From DATEHQ01 sp035279525 (GTDB lineage Bacteria; Chloroflexota; Dormibacteria; Dormibacterales; Dormibacteraceae), in contig DATEHQ010000100.1 in NCBI GenBank assembly GCA_035279525.1, positions 1 to 64,000 on the forward strand: a stretch of DNA of 64,000 nucleotides, read 5' to 3'. The first letter of the stretch is position 1, and each line of letters opens with the position of its first letter. This document shows, in pieces, positions 40,785 through 49,534 of the stretch. The translations under genes and the position numbers were made by a program. The notes under the pieces are model-generated. The model searched no databases. It was given only the letters and a program-made list of their open reading frames with translations, and had not been told where the DNA came from.

Positions 40785-41818
40785 AAGGGAAATCGCGTCA
40801 GGTCGTAGGCGGGCGACCCGGGCTGCACGTGTCCGCTGATGACGACGCGCGGCCGGTGCCGCACCGCTTCCGCGGGATGCACCTCAGGCCGCAGGCCGTT
40901 GAAGATCGGAAAGCGCAGCGTGCCGTCGGGAGACCACTCCGAGTAGCGCACGCTGACCACGAGCTCGGGCCGGACCCAGCGCACCGGACGCACCATGATC
41001 GGTGGCGGATCGAGCGGTGACTCTTCGGTCGCCAGGTCGGCCAGCGCCCCTTTGATCGTGGCCGTCGCCGCGTCGTCGTAGCCGCCTCCCACGGTGCCGC
41101 AGGGCAGGAGCCTTCCGTCCTCGTGATAGCCGACGACGAGGGAGTTGAACGGCTCGTCTCCCATCCACCCGATGACGACGAAGTCGTCCGACTTGACGGC
41201 CTTGACCTTCAGCCAGAACGGGCTGCGCTGGCCGGGCACGTAGGGGCTCAGCCTGTGCTTGGCGACGACGCCTTCGAGGCCGCGCTCGAGGCATGCCTCG
41301 AACAGCTCGACGCCGTCCTCCTCGATGTGGTCGGGCACGAAGAGGTGCCCGCCGGTCTCGACGGCCCTCGCGAGCCGGGCGCGCCTCTTGATCACGGGCT
41401 GCCGAACCAGCGGCTTGCCCTCGAGGTACAGGGCGTCGAACGCGAGGTACGCCGTGGGGATGGTGTCACGCAGGTTCGCGCCCCCCGCCAGGCGCTCGCG
41501 CAGCCGCGGGTAATCCGGTCTGCCGTCGCCGTCGGTGGCGACCAGCTCACCGTCGATCACGCTGCCGGGAGGCACCCGGCGCGCCGCCGCGGTCACCTCG
41601 GGGAGGTCGGCGGTGAGGTCGTGCAGGCCGCGGTCCTGCAGGTGCACCCTGCCCTCGAGATCTTTGAACATGACGCAGCGGAGGCCGTCCCATTTGACCT
41701 CGAAGAGGTATTCGGACGAGCTGAAGGGCGCCTCGGCGGATGCAGCCTGCATCGGCCGCACCTCGGCCGGAAAGCTCTCGAGCTCGATCTGAAGCTGGTC
41801 TGACCCGGTGTCCCGCAA
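40781..41818 (-). CDS. ligD: ATP-dependent DNA ligase, LigD ligase-domain type
   Basis: A 345-residue ligase: adenylation motif EVKWDGLR (catalytic Lys about residue 43), RGLHDLTADLPEV, DGELVATDGDGRPDY, LFVPDHIEEDG, EGVVAKHRLSPYVPGQRSPFWLKVK, and an OB-fold domain to the end. The polymerase and phosphoesterase domains of full LigD are absent. It sits 24 nt after ku and should seal double-strand breaks held by Ku. TTG start. Confidence 0.9.
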   Translation of the reverse strand: MRDTGSDQLQIELESFPAEVRPMQAASAEAPFSSSEYLFEVKWDGLRCVMFKDLEGRVHLQDRGLHDLTADLPEVTAAARRVPPGSVIDGELVATDGDGRPDYPRLRERLAGGANLRDTIPTAYLAFDALYLEGKPLVRQPVIKRRARLARAVETGGHLFVPDHIEEDGVELFEACLERGLEGVVAKHRLSPYVPGQRSPFWLKVKAVKSDDFVVIGWMGDEPFNSLVVGYHEDGRLLPCGTVGGGYDDAATATIKGALADLATEESPLDPPPIMVRPVRWVRPELVVSVRYSEWSPDGTLRFPIFNGLRPEVHPAEAVRHRPRVVISGHVQPGSPAYDLTRFPF

Positions 41819-41842
41819 CCGACTCAGATTAGCGGCGAGCGA

Positions 41843-42682
41843 CTATGAGGCCTTGCGCCGCCTCCTGGTCGCCTCGGAGGCCGGCTTCTCGCGTCCCGCG
41901 CGCTGCTTCTTGGCCTGCTCGACCGACTGGCGCAGGGCCTCCATCAGGTCCATGACCTTGGCCGGCTGGGGCGCCTCTGGCGCCTCGATCACCTCACCCT
42001 CGAGCTTGGCCTGGACCACCTTCATCACCGCCTCGCGATATTCGTCCTTGTAGCGGCTCGGGTCGAAGGTGTCGGCCAGGCTCTCGATGAGCGCCTTCGC
42101 CATCTCGAGCTCCTTGGGGTTGATCTTCACGTCGCCGTCGAGGCCCTTCAACCCCTCGGTGGTTCGGATCTCGTCCGGCCAGTGCAGAGTGTTCATCAGG
42201 ATGCCCGCCCCGTTGGGGTGGAGGGCGCACAGGTGCTCCTTGTCGCGCAGCGCGATCTTGGCGATCGCCATGCGATCCGTCGCCTCGAGCGCCTTGCGCA
42301 GGAGCTGGTACGGCTTCTTGCCGAGCTCTTCGGGCTCGACGTAGTACGCGCTGTTGAAGTAGAGGCCCGGTTCGACGTCGGCGCGCGATACGAACTCCTC
42401 GATGTTGATCGCGTGCGCGGTCGGCAGGGGCAGGTTGTCGAGGTCCTTGTCGTCGATGATCACGTAGCGGTCCTTGCCGACCTCGTAGCCCTTGAGGATC
42501 TCGCTGTAGGGCACCTCGTGGTCGCCCTCGGCGCACCAGCGCTTGTAGGAGATCGGTCCGCGGTGCTCGGGGCACAGCTGGCGGAAGGAGACCTTGGAGG
42601 TCGACTCGGTCGCGTTGTAGAGACGGATCGGGATCGAGACCATCCCGAACGAAACGACGCCTTTCCACATCGATCGCGGCAT
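41843..42682 (-). CDS. ku: Ku protein, non-homologous end joining
   Basis: Bacterial Ku forms a ring on DNA ends and recruits the ligase. Residues ~5-200 are the Ku core (MWKGVVSFGMVSIPIRLYNAT, VSRADVEPGLYFNSAYYVEP, LCALHPNGAGILMNTLHWPDE). The C-terminus (~245-279) is a basic Lys/Arg tail as in many bacterial Kus. Start ATG at 42682; TACACT is 8 nt upstream. First gene of the NHEJ operon. Confidence 0.95.
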   Translation of the reverse strand: MPRSMWKGVVSFGMVSIPIRLYNATESTSKVSFRQLCPEHRGPISYKRWCAEGDHEVPYSEILKGYEVGKDRYVIIDDKDLDNLPLPTAHAINIEEFVSRADVEPGLYFNSAYYVEPEELGKKPYQLLRKALEATDRMAIAKIALRDKEHLCALHPNGAGILMNTLHWPDEIRTTEGLKGLDGDVKINPKELEMAKALIESLADTFDPSRYKDEYREAVMKVVQAKLEGEVIEAPEAPQPAKVMDLMEALRQSVEQAKKQRAGREKPASEATRRRRKAS

Positions 42683-42690
42683 GGCGACGC

Positions 42691-42696
42691 AGTGTA
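42691..42696 (-). promoter_or_regulatory. putative -10 element (TACACT) for ku operon
   Basis: Minus-strand TACACT (42696-42691) is 8 nt before the ku ATG. An AGGAGG sits just upstream of it and would be outside a leaderless mRNA. Confidence 0.45.
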
Positions 42697-42786
42697 CCTC
42701 CTGTGTTCGCGGTTGGCTACTTCTGGTTGCTTTGTGGCGTCAGGGCGCCCGCACGCTCCTCTAAGGGCAACGCTTGAGATCGACGT

Positions 42787-44413
42787 TCAGGCGCCGACGT
42801 CGCGCCTCTGCATCGCCAGTATCGAGGTTCCGAAGCCGGCGATGGCGACCAGCAGCATCAGGGCGAGGCTGCGGGCGTCGATTCCATCGGTCATCGGGTT
42901 GCCGAAGAGCTTGAACGCGGAAAGGTCGAGGACCCAGGTGGGCCAGTTGAAGAACTGCCCGACCTGCGAGTCGAGGTAGCTGGCGAAAACGATCCCGCCG
43001 AGCAAGCCCACAGCCGCCCGGGGGCTCCAGGCGGCGAGCAGCGAGCCGGCCCCCGCGAAAAAGAGGGTGAACGGGACCAGGAGCAGCGACGACTCGACCA
43101 GGCGACCGCCGTCCAGGTCGATGCCCTGGGTGCGGGAGGCATATTCGACCGCCGCGGCCGCTACGAGGACGATCGCCGCGGCCCCGGCGGTCAACACCGC
43201 GGCGCGCTCGATCACGACGGCGGCACGCGAGAGCGGCTGCGCGAGCATCGATCCGAGCCTGCCCTCCACGTCGTCCGCCGACCATCGCGCCACCTGGACG
43301 ATCGAGTACGCGGCGAACAGCAGCTCCGCGGTGCTGAACCAGAAGTAGCCGAGGAAGGACGAGAAGATCGCTCCGTGGACGAAGGTGCCGAAGAACCTCG
43401 CCAGCGCGGGAATCGACAGGAGCGGGTCAACCACCGATTTCGTCATCAGCACGAACACGACGCCCAGCGCCGCCACCCCGACCGTCCACGCCGCCAATCC
43501 GAGCCTGCGCTCATAGAGCGCGCGCAGGACGGGCGCGTGCCAGAGCAGGACCCGGCTCGGCTCATGGCTCGTGGGGTGGGGCCTGAGGGGCGGCCGGATC
43601 AGCGGCGCGCCGACATCGCGCAGCGAGAAGGCCACAGCCGCCGCGGCCGCCGCGACCGCCGAAACGCAGACCAGGACCAGGGTGGCCCTGACGTCGAAGG
43701 TTCCGCCCGGGACCAGCGGCTGGCTCGAGTCGAAGTAGCGAAAGGGCGGGCGACAGCCATCGTGCGGTCGACAGCCAGGGAAACGTGCGGCTCAGGCTGT
43801 TGTCCAGGAAGAGGATCAGCAGCACGATGCCCGCCGTCGCGGTGGCGACCCGCGCAGCGGTGAACTGGACGATGAGCAGCGTCAGCGAGTAGCAGCAGAC
43901 CGCGAGGGCGACCAGCACGACCGCGGCCTCGAGCACGCCGCGAAAGGCGACGCTCTCGCCACCGCCGGCGGCTCCCACCATCAACCCGAGCCCGGCCGCG
44001 AGCGCGGCGGCGAGGCTGCCCGCGGCGTAGGCGAGCACCTTCGAGACGATCAGCGCAGCCCGCCCCGTGCCAGTTGCCAGCGCCGCCTCGACCAGGCCGC
44101 GCTCCTCGTCTCCGCGCAGCGCGCCTGAGGCCGAGACCATCGCCCACGCCGCGAAGAGGGCCGCCAGACCGCCGTAGGACCGGTACTGGACGTAGCCCTC
44201 CACGGTGTCCGGTCGCACAGGCGGCGCGAGAAGGACCGTGAATCGCGACGCGAGGATGTTGATGTTCTGGGCGAAGGCGAGGCGGTCTGACACGTCGTGG
44301 TCGACGACGGCGTAAAAGCCCAGGGCCTGGATCAGCGACGACACGAAGGCAAGAGCGGTGAATCCGAGGATGCCCCACCGGCCCAGGCGCAGCGCCAGCG
44401 CGACCGCGGTCAT
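42787..44413 (-). pseudogene. ABC-2 type exporter permease, single-base frameshift near 43745
   Basis: The first part, from ATG 44413, reads MTAVALALRLGRWGILGF to about NSLSRTFPWLSTARWLSP, then enters an alternate frame. Shifting by one base within a C-run (plus-strand GGGCGGG at 43744-43750) restores FRYFDSSQPLVPGG and then a second hydrophobic half ending at 42787. Together they make one ~540-residue permease with about 12 membrane segments, as in polyketide-antibiotic exporters. The two open halves are 43562-44413 and 42787-43635. Either the gene is broken or the base is a sequencing error. It overlaps its ATPase by 4 nt. Confidence 0.75.
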
Positions 44414-45327
44414 GAAGGCAGCGCTTTCTGTGTCGCCTCGCCGTAGTAGCTGAGGAAGATCTCTTCGAGGCTCGGCTCGGTGCTCACGAGGTCGGTGATC
44501 CTGTCGTCGCGTATCGCGTCGAGCAGGGGCTGGATGCTGCCGCGCACAGTGCACGTGACGCGCCGGTCCGCGACGCTCACGTCGTCGACGCCGTCGGCCG
44601 CGCGGATTCGCGCCGTGGGCCCTTCCGCGTCGCCCGCGAACTCGACCTCGACCCGATGGACGCGGATCCGCTTCAGCTCTTCGAGCTGCGCGACCCTGAC
44701 CAGCCGGCCTGACCGGATGATGCCCACATGGTCGCAGACGTGCTCGACCTCGGAGAGGATGTGCGACGAGAGGAAGACTGTCGCTCCTTCCGCTTGAGAC
44801 TCGCGGACGAGCGCATAGAACTCTCGCTGGTTGAGTGGGTCGAGCCGGCCGGTCGGCTCGTCGAGGATGAGCAGGTCCGGCCGGTGCATGAACGCGAGGA
44901 GGATGCCGAGCTTCTGCTTGTTGCCGGTCGAATACTCGCGAAACCTGCGGCTGAGGTCGAGGTCGAAGCGCTCCGTGATGCGCCGCACCGTGACCGGGTC
45001 GGCGCCGCCGCGCATGCCGCCGAAATACGCCACGATCTCGCTGCCGCGGAGGCCGCCGAACTGCGGGATGTCGCCGGGCATGTAACCGACCTTCCGTTTG
45101 ACTCCGACGGAGTCGCGGATGCAGTCGAGGCCGAAGACGAAGGCCGACCCGCTGGTCGGCCGAACCATGCCCATGAGGAGGCGGATCGTCGTCGACTTTC
45201 CGGAGCCGTTGGGTCCGAGGAATCCGAAGACGTCCTGAGAGTTGACCGTGAGGTCGAGGTCGAACAGACCGCGCCCCAGACCGTAGTCCTTCGACAGTCC
45301 GGAGGTCCTGATCGCGGCGACCGCCAT
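44410..45327 (-). CDS. ABC transporter ATP-binding protein
   Basis: A ~305-residue ATPase: Walker A GPNGSGKS, GYMPGDIPQFGGL, signature EYSTGNKQKLGI, Walker B DLLILDEPTGRLDPL and the switch His in LSSHILSEVEHV. The C-terminal ~85 residues are typical of drug-export ATPases. ATG at 45327 was preferred over ATG 45339 because TATATG lies 9 nt upstream. It is divergent from the metallo-hydrolase gene by 22 nt. Confidence 0.9.
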   Translation of the reverse strand: MAVAAIRTSGLSKDYGLGRGLFDLDLTVNSQDVFGFLGPNGSGKSTTIRLLMGMVRPTSGSAFVFGLDCIRDSVGVKRKVGYMPGDIPQFGGLRGSEIVAYFGGMRGGADPVTVRRITERFDLDLSRRFREYSTGNKQKLGILLAFMHRPDLLILDEPTGRLDPLNQREFYALVRESQAEGATVFLSSHILSEVEHVCDHVGIIRSGRLVRVAQLEELKRIRVHRVEVEFAGDAEGPTARIRAADGVDDVSVADRRVTCTVRGSIQPLLDAIRDDRITDLVSTEPSLEEIFLSYYGEATQKALPS

Positions 45328-45336
45328 TTCGACGAG

Positions 45337-45344
45337 CATATAGG
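45337..45344. promoter_or_regulatory. divergent AT-rich promoter patch (ABC ATPase / metallo-hydrolase)
   Basis: Minus-strand TATATG (45342-45337) is 9 nt before the ATG at 45327. Plus-strand TATAGG (45339-45344) is 5 nt before the GTG at 45350. The fit to the -10 pattern is only partial. Confidence 0.3.
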
Positions 45345-45349
45345 GCGCA

Positions 45350-46189
45350 GTGCTGCTGGGCGACCTGGAGCTACACCTTCTCGTGGCCGAGCGTTGGAAG
45401 GCCGACGGCGGCCTCATGTTCGGCGTCGTGCCCAGGGTGCTGTGGGAAAGGCGGAAGGCCCCCGACGGCAACAACATGATCGAGTGCGCCTGCGTTTGCC
45501 TGATCGCGCGGGTCAACGGCAAGGTGGTGGTGGTGGAGACGGGGATCGGCACCAAGCTCAGCGAGAAGCGGGCCATGCAGGTCGCGCTGCGCGAGCCCGA
45601 GGGCTTGCTGCACGCACTGCGCCGCCTCAGCATCACGCCCGACGAGGTCGACGCCGTGATCACGACGCACCTTCATTGGGACCACGCGGGCGGCATGACG
45701 CGCCGCGACGAGCTGGGCGCGCTCGAGCTCACGTTCAAGAACGCCCGCCATTTCATCCAGCGCAAGGAGTGGGACTTCGCCGTGCACCCCGACGTGCGAA
45801 GCCAGCCGAGCTACGTGATCGACGATTTCACTCCCCTGGCGGACGGCCACCAGGCCGTGGAGTTCCTCGACGGTGACGCCGATGTGCTTCCTGGCGTGCA
45901 CGTGCGCCACGTCGGGGGCCACACGCCAGGCAGCCAGGTGGTGATCCTTCGCTCAGGCGAGCTGTCATGCGTGGTCACCGGCGACCTCGTGTGCCAGACG
46001 CCCCACCTGCGCGTGCCGTGGAACATGGCGGCGGACATCGAACCCCTGCGCGTCTTCGAGCAGAAGGCGCGGCTTTTCGAAGAGGCCGAGAAGCACCGCT
46101 GGCTGCTGGTGCTGAGCCACGAGACCGACCAGCCCGCGGGTTACCTCGAGGATGGCGGCCGGTGGCAGCCGGAACCGCGCCTGGCGTGA
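45350..46189 (+). CDS. metallo-beta-lactamase-fold hydrolase (lactonase-like)
   Basis: A 279-residue MBL protein. The dinuclear metal motif THLHWDHAGG is at about residues 105-114, later ligands in VRHVGGHTPGSQVV, GDLVCQTPHLR and LSHETD. The size and motif order are of the AHL-lactonase/quercetinase-like group, but the substrate is unknown. The GTG of the next gene overlaps its stop by 4 nt, so the two hydrolases are co-transcribed. Confidence 0.85.
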   Translation: MLLGDLELHLLVAERWKADGGLMFGVVPRVLWERRKAPDGNNMIECACVCLIARVNGKVVVVETGIGTKLSEKRAMQVALREPEGLLHALRRLSITPDEVDAVITTHLHWDHAGGMTRRDELGALELTFKNARHFIQRKEWDFAVHPDVRSQPSYVIDDFTPLADGHQAVEFLDGDADVLPGVHVRHVGGHTPGSQVVILRSGELSCVVTGDLVCQTPHLRVPWNMAADIEPLRVFEQKARLFEEAEKHRWLLVLSHETDQPAGYLEDGGRWQPEPRLA

Positions 46190-47043
46190 AGTTCACGACG
46201 TCCGACGGGAGGAAGCTGACGTACCGGCAGCTCGGCCACGGACCGGTGCTGGTCTGTCACCCGGGCGGCCCGGGCTTCTCCTCGAGCTGGTTCGGCGACC
46301 TGTCGGGCCTGTGGGAGCAGTTCACGCTGGTGATGCTCAACCCGCGCGGCACCGGTGGATCCGAGTTCGCGAAGGATGAACGCGCGTACCAGGTCGACGA
46401 CTACGTCTCAGACCTGGAGGAGCTGCGCGAGCACCTCGGCCTCGAGCGCATGCTGCTGCTCGGCCACTCGCACGGGGGCGTTGTGGCGCAGGCCTACGCG
46501 GCACGTCATGCGGGCCGCGTGCGCAAGCTGGTGCTCGCCTCGACGCTCGCACGGTTCGGACACGAGAGCGAGGCCGCGATGCGCGACGGCATGGACAAGC
46601 GTTCCAACCAATCGTGGTATCCGGACGCTCTGGCCGCGCTCGAGGCGGAGCAGGCGGGCGAGTTCAAGACCGACGCCGAGCTGAGCGACCTCGTCTTCAA
46701 GGAGATGCCGCTCTACTTCGCGCGATACGGCTCGGTGGAGGCCGGCTTCCTCGACACCCTGCGTTCTGAGACCTTCAACGCTGCCGCCCTGCGATTGTTC
46801 AACAACGAGATCTTCAACACCTTCGACCTGCGCGCCATGCTCCCCAGCATCACGTCGCCCACCCTCGTGATCACGGGGGACGACGACTTCATCTGCGGTC
46901 CGATATGCGCACAGGAGATCGCCGCGGGCATCTCCGATGCGCGCCTGGTCATCGTCGGCGACTCGGGACACATGATCTTCGTCGAGCAGCCGCAAGCGTT
47001 CCACGACGAGGTCTGCGATTTCTTAGCACCCCACGAAGTCTGA
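46186..47043 (+). CDS. alpha/beta hydrolase, proline-iminopeptidase-like
   Basis: A 285-residue hydrolase: oxyanion-type HPGGPGFSSSWFGDL, nucleophile elbow GHSHGG (Ser near residue 95), and the acid/His region ITGDDDFICGP and GDSGHMIF. HPGGPG is shared with prolyl aminopeptidases and some esterases; the substrate is not settled. GTG at 46186 overlaps the MBL stop. A very stable hairpin covers its 3' end. Confidence 0.82.
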   Translation: MKFTTSDGRKLTYRQLGHGPVLVCHPGGPGFSSSWFGDLSGLWEQFTLVMLNPRGTGGSEFAKDERAYQVDDYVSDLEELREHLGLERMLLLGHSHGGVVAQAYAARHAGRVRKLVLASTLARFGHESEAAMRDGMDKRSNQSWYPDALAALEAEQAGEFKTDAELSDLVFKEMPLYFARYGSVEAGFLDTLRSETFNAAALRLFNNEIFNTFDLRAMLPSITSPTLVITGDDDFICGPICAQEIAAGISDARLVIVGDSGHMIFVEQPQAFHDEVCDFLAPHEV

Positions 47044-47070
47044 GTGAGGCTTCGCCATGACTTCGTGGGG
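47029..47070 (+). terminator. long hairpin at the end of the alpha/beta hydrolase gene
   Basis: CCCCACGAAGTC (47029-47040) pairs perfectly over 12 bp with GACTTCGTGGGG (47059-47070), with an inner GGC/GCC mini-stem in the 18-nt loop. The stem covers the last codons and the stop is in the loop. No U-tract follows. Confidence 0.55.
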
Positions 47071-47114
47071 ACCCCCCCTTAACAGGCTGAGTTCTCAAGT
47101 GGGCCGCCGCTCGA

Positions 47115-47120
47115 TAGCCT
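47115..47120 (+). promoter_or_regulatory. putative -10 element (TAGCCT) for comM
   Basis: TAGCCT lies 6 nt before the comM ATG. The spacing is shorter than at the other sites. Confidence 0.3.
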
Positions 47121-47126
47121 CGGCTA

Positions 47127-48638
47127 ATGCTCGGAACGGCCGACTCGTGCCTGCTGCTCGGGATGGACGTCAGGCGCGTGGAGGTACAGGCGCACATCGG
47201 CAACGGTGAGCCGACCTTCGTGCTCGTCGGGCTGGCCACGACATCGGTGAAAGAGGCTCGGGCGCGCGTTCGGTCGGCGATCAAGAACAGCGGCCTCGAG
47301 TTTCCGCCGCGCCGGCTGACGGTCAACCTGGCGCCGGCCGAGCTGCGCAAGGAGGGCGCCGGGCTGGACCTGCCGATCGCGGTGGCCATAGCACTGGCGC
47401 GGGCGAGCAGGAAATCACCGCCGCGTACCGCCTTCCTGGGCGAGCTGGCGCTGGACGGGGCGGTCGGGCACGTGGACGGCATCCTGGTCGCGGCGCGCGG
47501 CCTGCGGAGGCTCGGATACGAGCGATTCTTCGTACCCGCTGCGGACGCCCCCGAGGCCGCGCTGGTGGACGGGCTCGAGGTGGTTCCATGCGGGACGCTG
47601 TCGGAGGTGGTAGCCCATCTCTGCGGCGGTGAGGCCATCGCGGCGCAGCCGGCGCCGGCGGTCGAGTCGCAGCGCGACGCCGCGCCGCCTGAGCTGGACC
47701 TGGCCGAGGTCCACGGACAGGAGGAGGCCAAGCGCGCGCTCGAGGTCGCCGCGGCGGGCGGACACCACGTGCTGCTCATCGGTCCGCCCGGCGGCGGAAA
47801 GACGATGCTCGCCCGCTGCGTTCCAGGCATCCTCCCGCCGCTGGAGCTCGGCGAGGCGCTCGAGCTGGCGCAGGTGCGCAGCGTGATGGGCGAGCTTCCT
47901 CGGCACGGTCCACTGGACTGGACCCGTCCATTCTGTGCGCCGCATCACAGCGTCTCGACCGCGGGACTGATCGGCGGAGGAAACGGGCTTGCACGGCCGG
48001 GGGAGATCAGCCGCGCGCACCATGGCGTCCTCTTCCTCGATGAGCTGGCGGAGTTTCAGGCTCCTGTCCTCCAGGCGCTGCGCCAGCCTCTGGAAACCGG
48101 ACGGGTGGCGATCACGCGCTCAGCCGGTTCAGTCGCATATCCGTCCCGTTTCACCCTGGTCGCGGCGACCAACCCCTGCCCTTGCGGGTGGTCGGGCGAC
48201 GATGTGCGCTCGTGCCGCTGCTCGCCGGCCGCACTGAACACCTACCGGCGGCGCCTGTCGGGCCCGCTGCTCGATCGCATCGACCTTCAGGTCTCGGTCC
48301 GGCGGGTCAAGCTCGAAGCCCTCAGCGCTGAGCCTCGAGGCGAGCCGTCGGCCGCGGTGCGTGACCGCGTGGTCGCGGCGCGCGCTCGCCAGCACTCGCG
48401 CCAGGGCTGCTTCAACGCCCAGCTCAAGCCTGCCCGCCTCCGGCAGCACGCATTCCTCGCGCCCGCCCCCCGACGAACCCTCGAGAGGTGGGCCGAGCAG
48501 CGCGGCCTGACGGCCCGCGGCTTTCACCGGGCCTGGCGGGTGGCGCGCACCGCGGCCGACCTCGACGGCTCGCCGGAGATCGGCGAGCAGCATGTGCTCG
48601 AAGCGCTCGGCTACCGCCTCGAAGACCTTGCCGCCTGA
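47127..48638 (+). CDS. comM: YifB/ComM family Mg-chelatase-like AAA+ ATPase
   Basis: A hexameric helicase that aids branch migration during natural transformation. The 503-residue chain has an N-terminal Lon-like domain (IGNGEPTFVLVGLATTSVKEARARVRSAIKNSG), then an AAA+ module with Walker A GPPGGGKT near residue 220, Walker B VLFLDELAEF, the zinc-ribbon-like NPCPCGWSGDDVRSCRCSPAA, and a C-terminal lid. The dprA gene follows, as in many bacteria. Confidence 0.93.
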   Translation: MLGTADSCLLLGMDVRRVEVQAHIGNGEPTFVLVGLATTSVKEARARVRSAIKNSGLEFPPRRLTVNLAPAELRKEGAGLDLPIAVAIALARASRKSPPRTAFLGELALDGAVGHVDGILVAARGLRRLGYERFFVPAADAPEAALVDGLEVVPCGTLSEVVAHLCGGEAIAAQPAPAVESQRDAAPPELDLAEVHGQEEAKRALEVAAAGGHHVLLIGPPGGGKTMLARCVPGILPPLELGEALELAQVRSVMGELPRHGPLDWTRPFCAPHHSVSTAGLIGGGNGLARPGEISRAHHGVLFLDELAEFQAPVLQALRQPLETGRVAITRSAGSVAYPSRFTLVAATNPCPCGWSGDDVRSCRCSPAALNTYRRRLSGPLLDRIDLQVSVRRVKLEALSAEPRGEPSAAVRDRVVAARARQHSRQGCFNAQLKPARLRQHAFLAPAPRRTLERWAEQRGLTARGFHRAWRVARTAADLDGSPEIGEQHVLEALGYRLEDLAA

Positions 48639-49473
48639 GAGCTTGCCTCCGCTGCGGACGCGCGGCCGGTGGCCGCCGCCCGACGGGCCTCGTGTCGCGG
48701 TCGTCGGCTCGCGCCGCCCCTCGCCCTATGGGGAGGCGGTGGCCGAGCAGCTGGCGGTCGAGCTCGCGCAGGCGGGCGTGGTCGTCGTCAGCGGCCTTGC
48801 CCTCGGCGTCGACGCCGCCGCGCATCGAGGCGCCCTGCATGGCGGCGGGGTGACCGTGGCGGTGATGGGGACCGGGGTCGACATCGTCTACCCGGCGGCC
48901 AACAGCCGCCTGGCCGACGAGATCGTCGCCGCCGGCGGCGCCCTCGTCAGCCAGTTTCCCGACGGGACAGCACCCCGCAGGCACAACTTCCCCGCGCGCA
49001 ACTACACCATCGCCGAGCTCTCCGACGTGGTGGTGGTCGTCGAGGCGGCGGAGGGGTCGGGCGCCCTCATCACCGCCGAGGCGGCGCTCGACCTACATAA
49101 AGAGGTAATGGCTGTGCCGGGGAGCATTTTCTCGCCGCTCTCAGTCGGCGCCCACGGGCTGCTCCGGGATGGGGCGGGGCTGGTTCAGAACACGCGCGAC
49201 GTGCTGGCGGTCCTGGGCCCCGGCCGCGAGGTCCTCGACGATCCTCTCGCTCCGCCGAAGAGGCTTGGATTCAGCCTCCCGGCCGAGCGCGACGGGATCC
49301 TTTCCCATCTCTCGGACGTTCTGGCTCTGAGCGCGGCGGAGATCGCCCGGAAGCTGCAGCTGCCGGTCGCCGAGGTGCTCGGCCGGCTGACGGCCCTGGA
49401 GCTCGACGGCGCGGTGCGCCGCCACCAGGCCGGGTTCGTGAAGGCATTGCGTCCGGGCAAAGATCGGGCGTAG
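48628..49473 (+). CDS. dprA: DNA-processing protein DprA, without N-terminal SAM domain
   Basis: DprA loads RecA onto incoming single-stranded DNA. The Rossmann core is complete: VAVVGSRRPSPYG, VVVVSGLALGVDAAAHRGAL, VTVAVMGTGVDIVYPAANSRL, FPARNYTIAELSD, and AAEGSGALITAEAA. A DprA-type winged helix follows. The usual N-terminal SAM-like domain (~80 residues) is missing. TTG at 48628 gives a short start; ATG at 48592, inside comM, is also possible. Confidence 0.9.
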   Translation: MPPESLPPLRTRGRWPPPDGPRVAVVGSRRPSPYGEAVAEQLAVELAQAGVVVVSGLALGVDAAAHRGALHGGGVTVAVMGTGVDIVYPAANSRLADEIVAAGGALVSQFPDGTAPRRHNFPARNYTIAELSDVVVVVEAAEGSGALITAEAALDLHKEVMAVPGSIFSPLSVGAHGLLRDGAGLVQNTRDVLAVLGPGREVLDDPLAPPKRLGFSLPAERDGILSHLSDVLALSAAEIARKLQLPVAEVLGRLTALELDGAVRRHQAGFVKALRPGKDRA

Positions 49474-49534
49474 GATGCGCCGCCTGACACCTCGGCTGGG
49501 AACAAAGGGCCGGGGTTGGGAATAAAGAGGTGCT

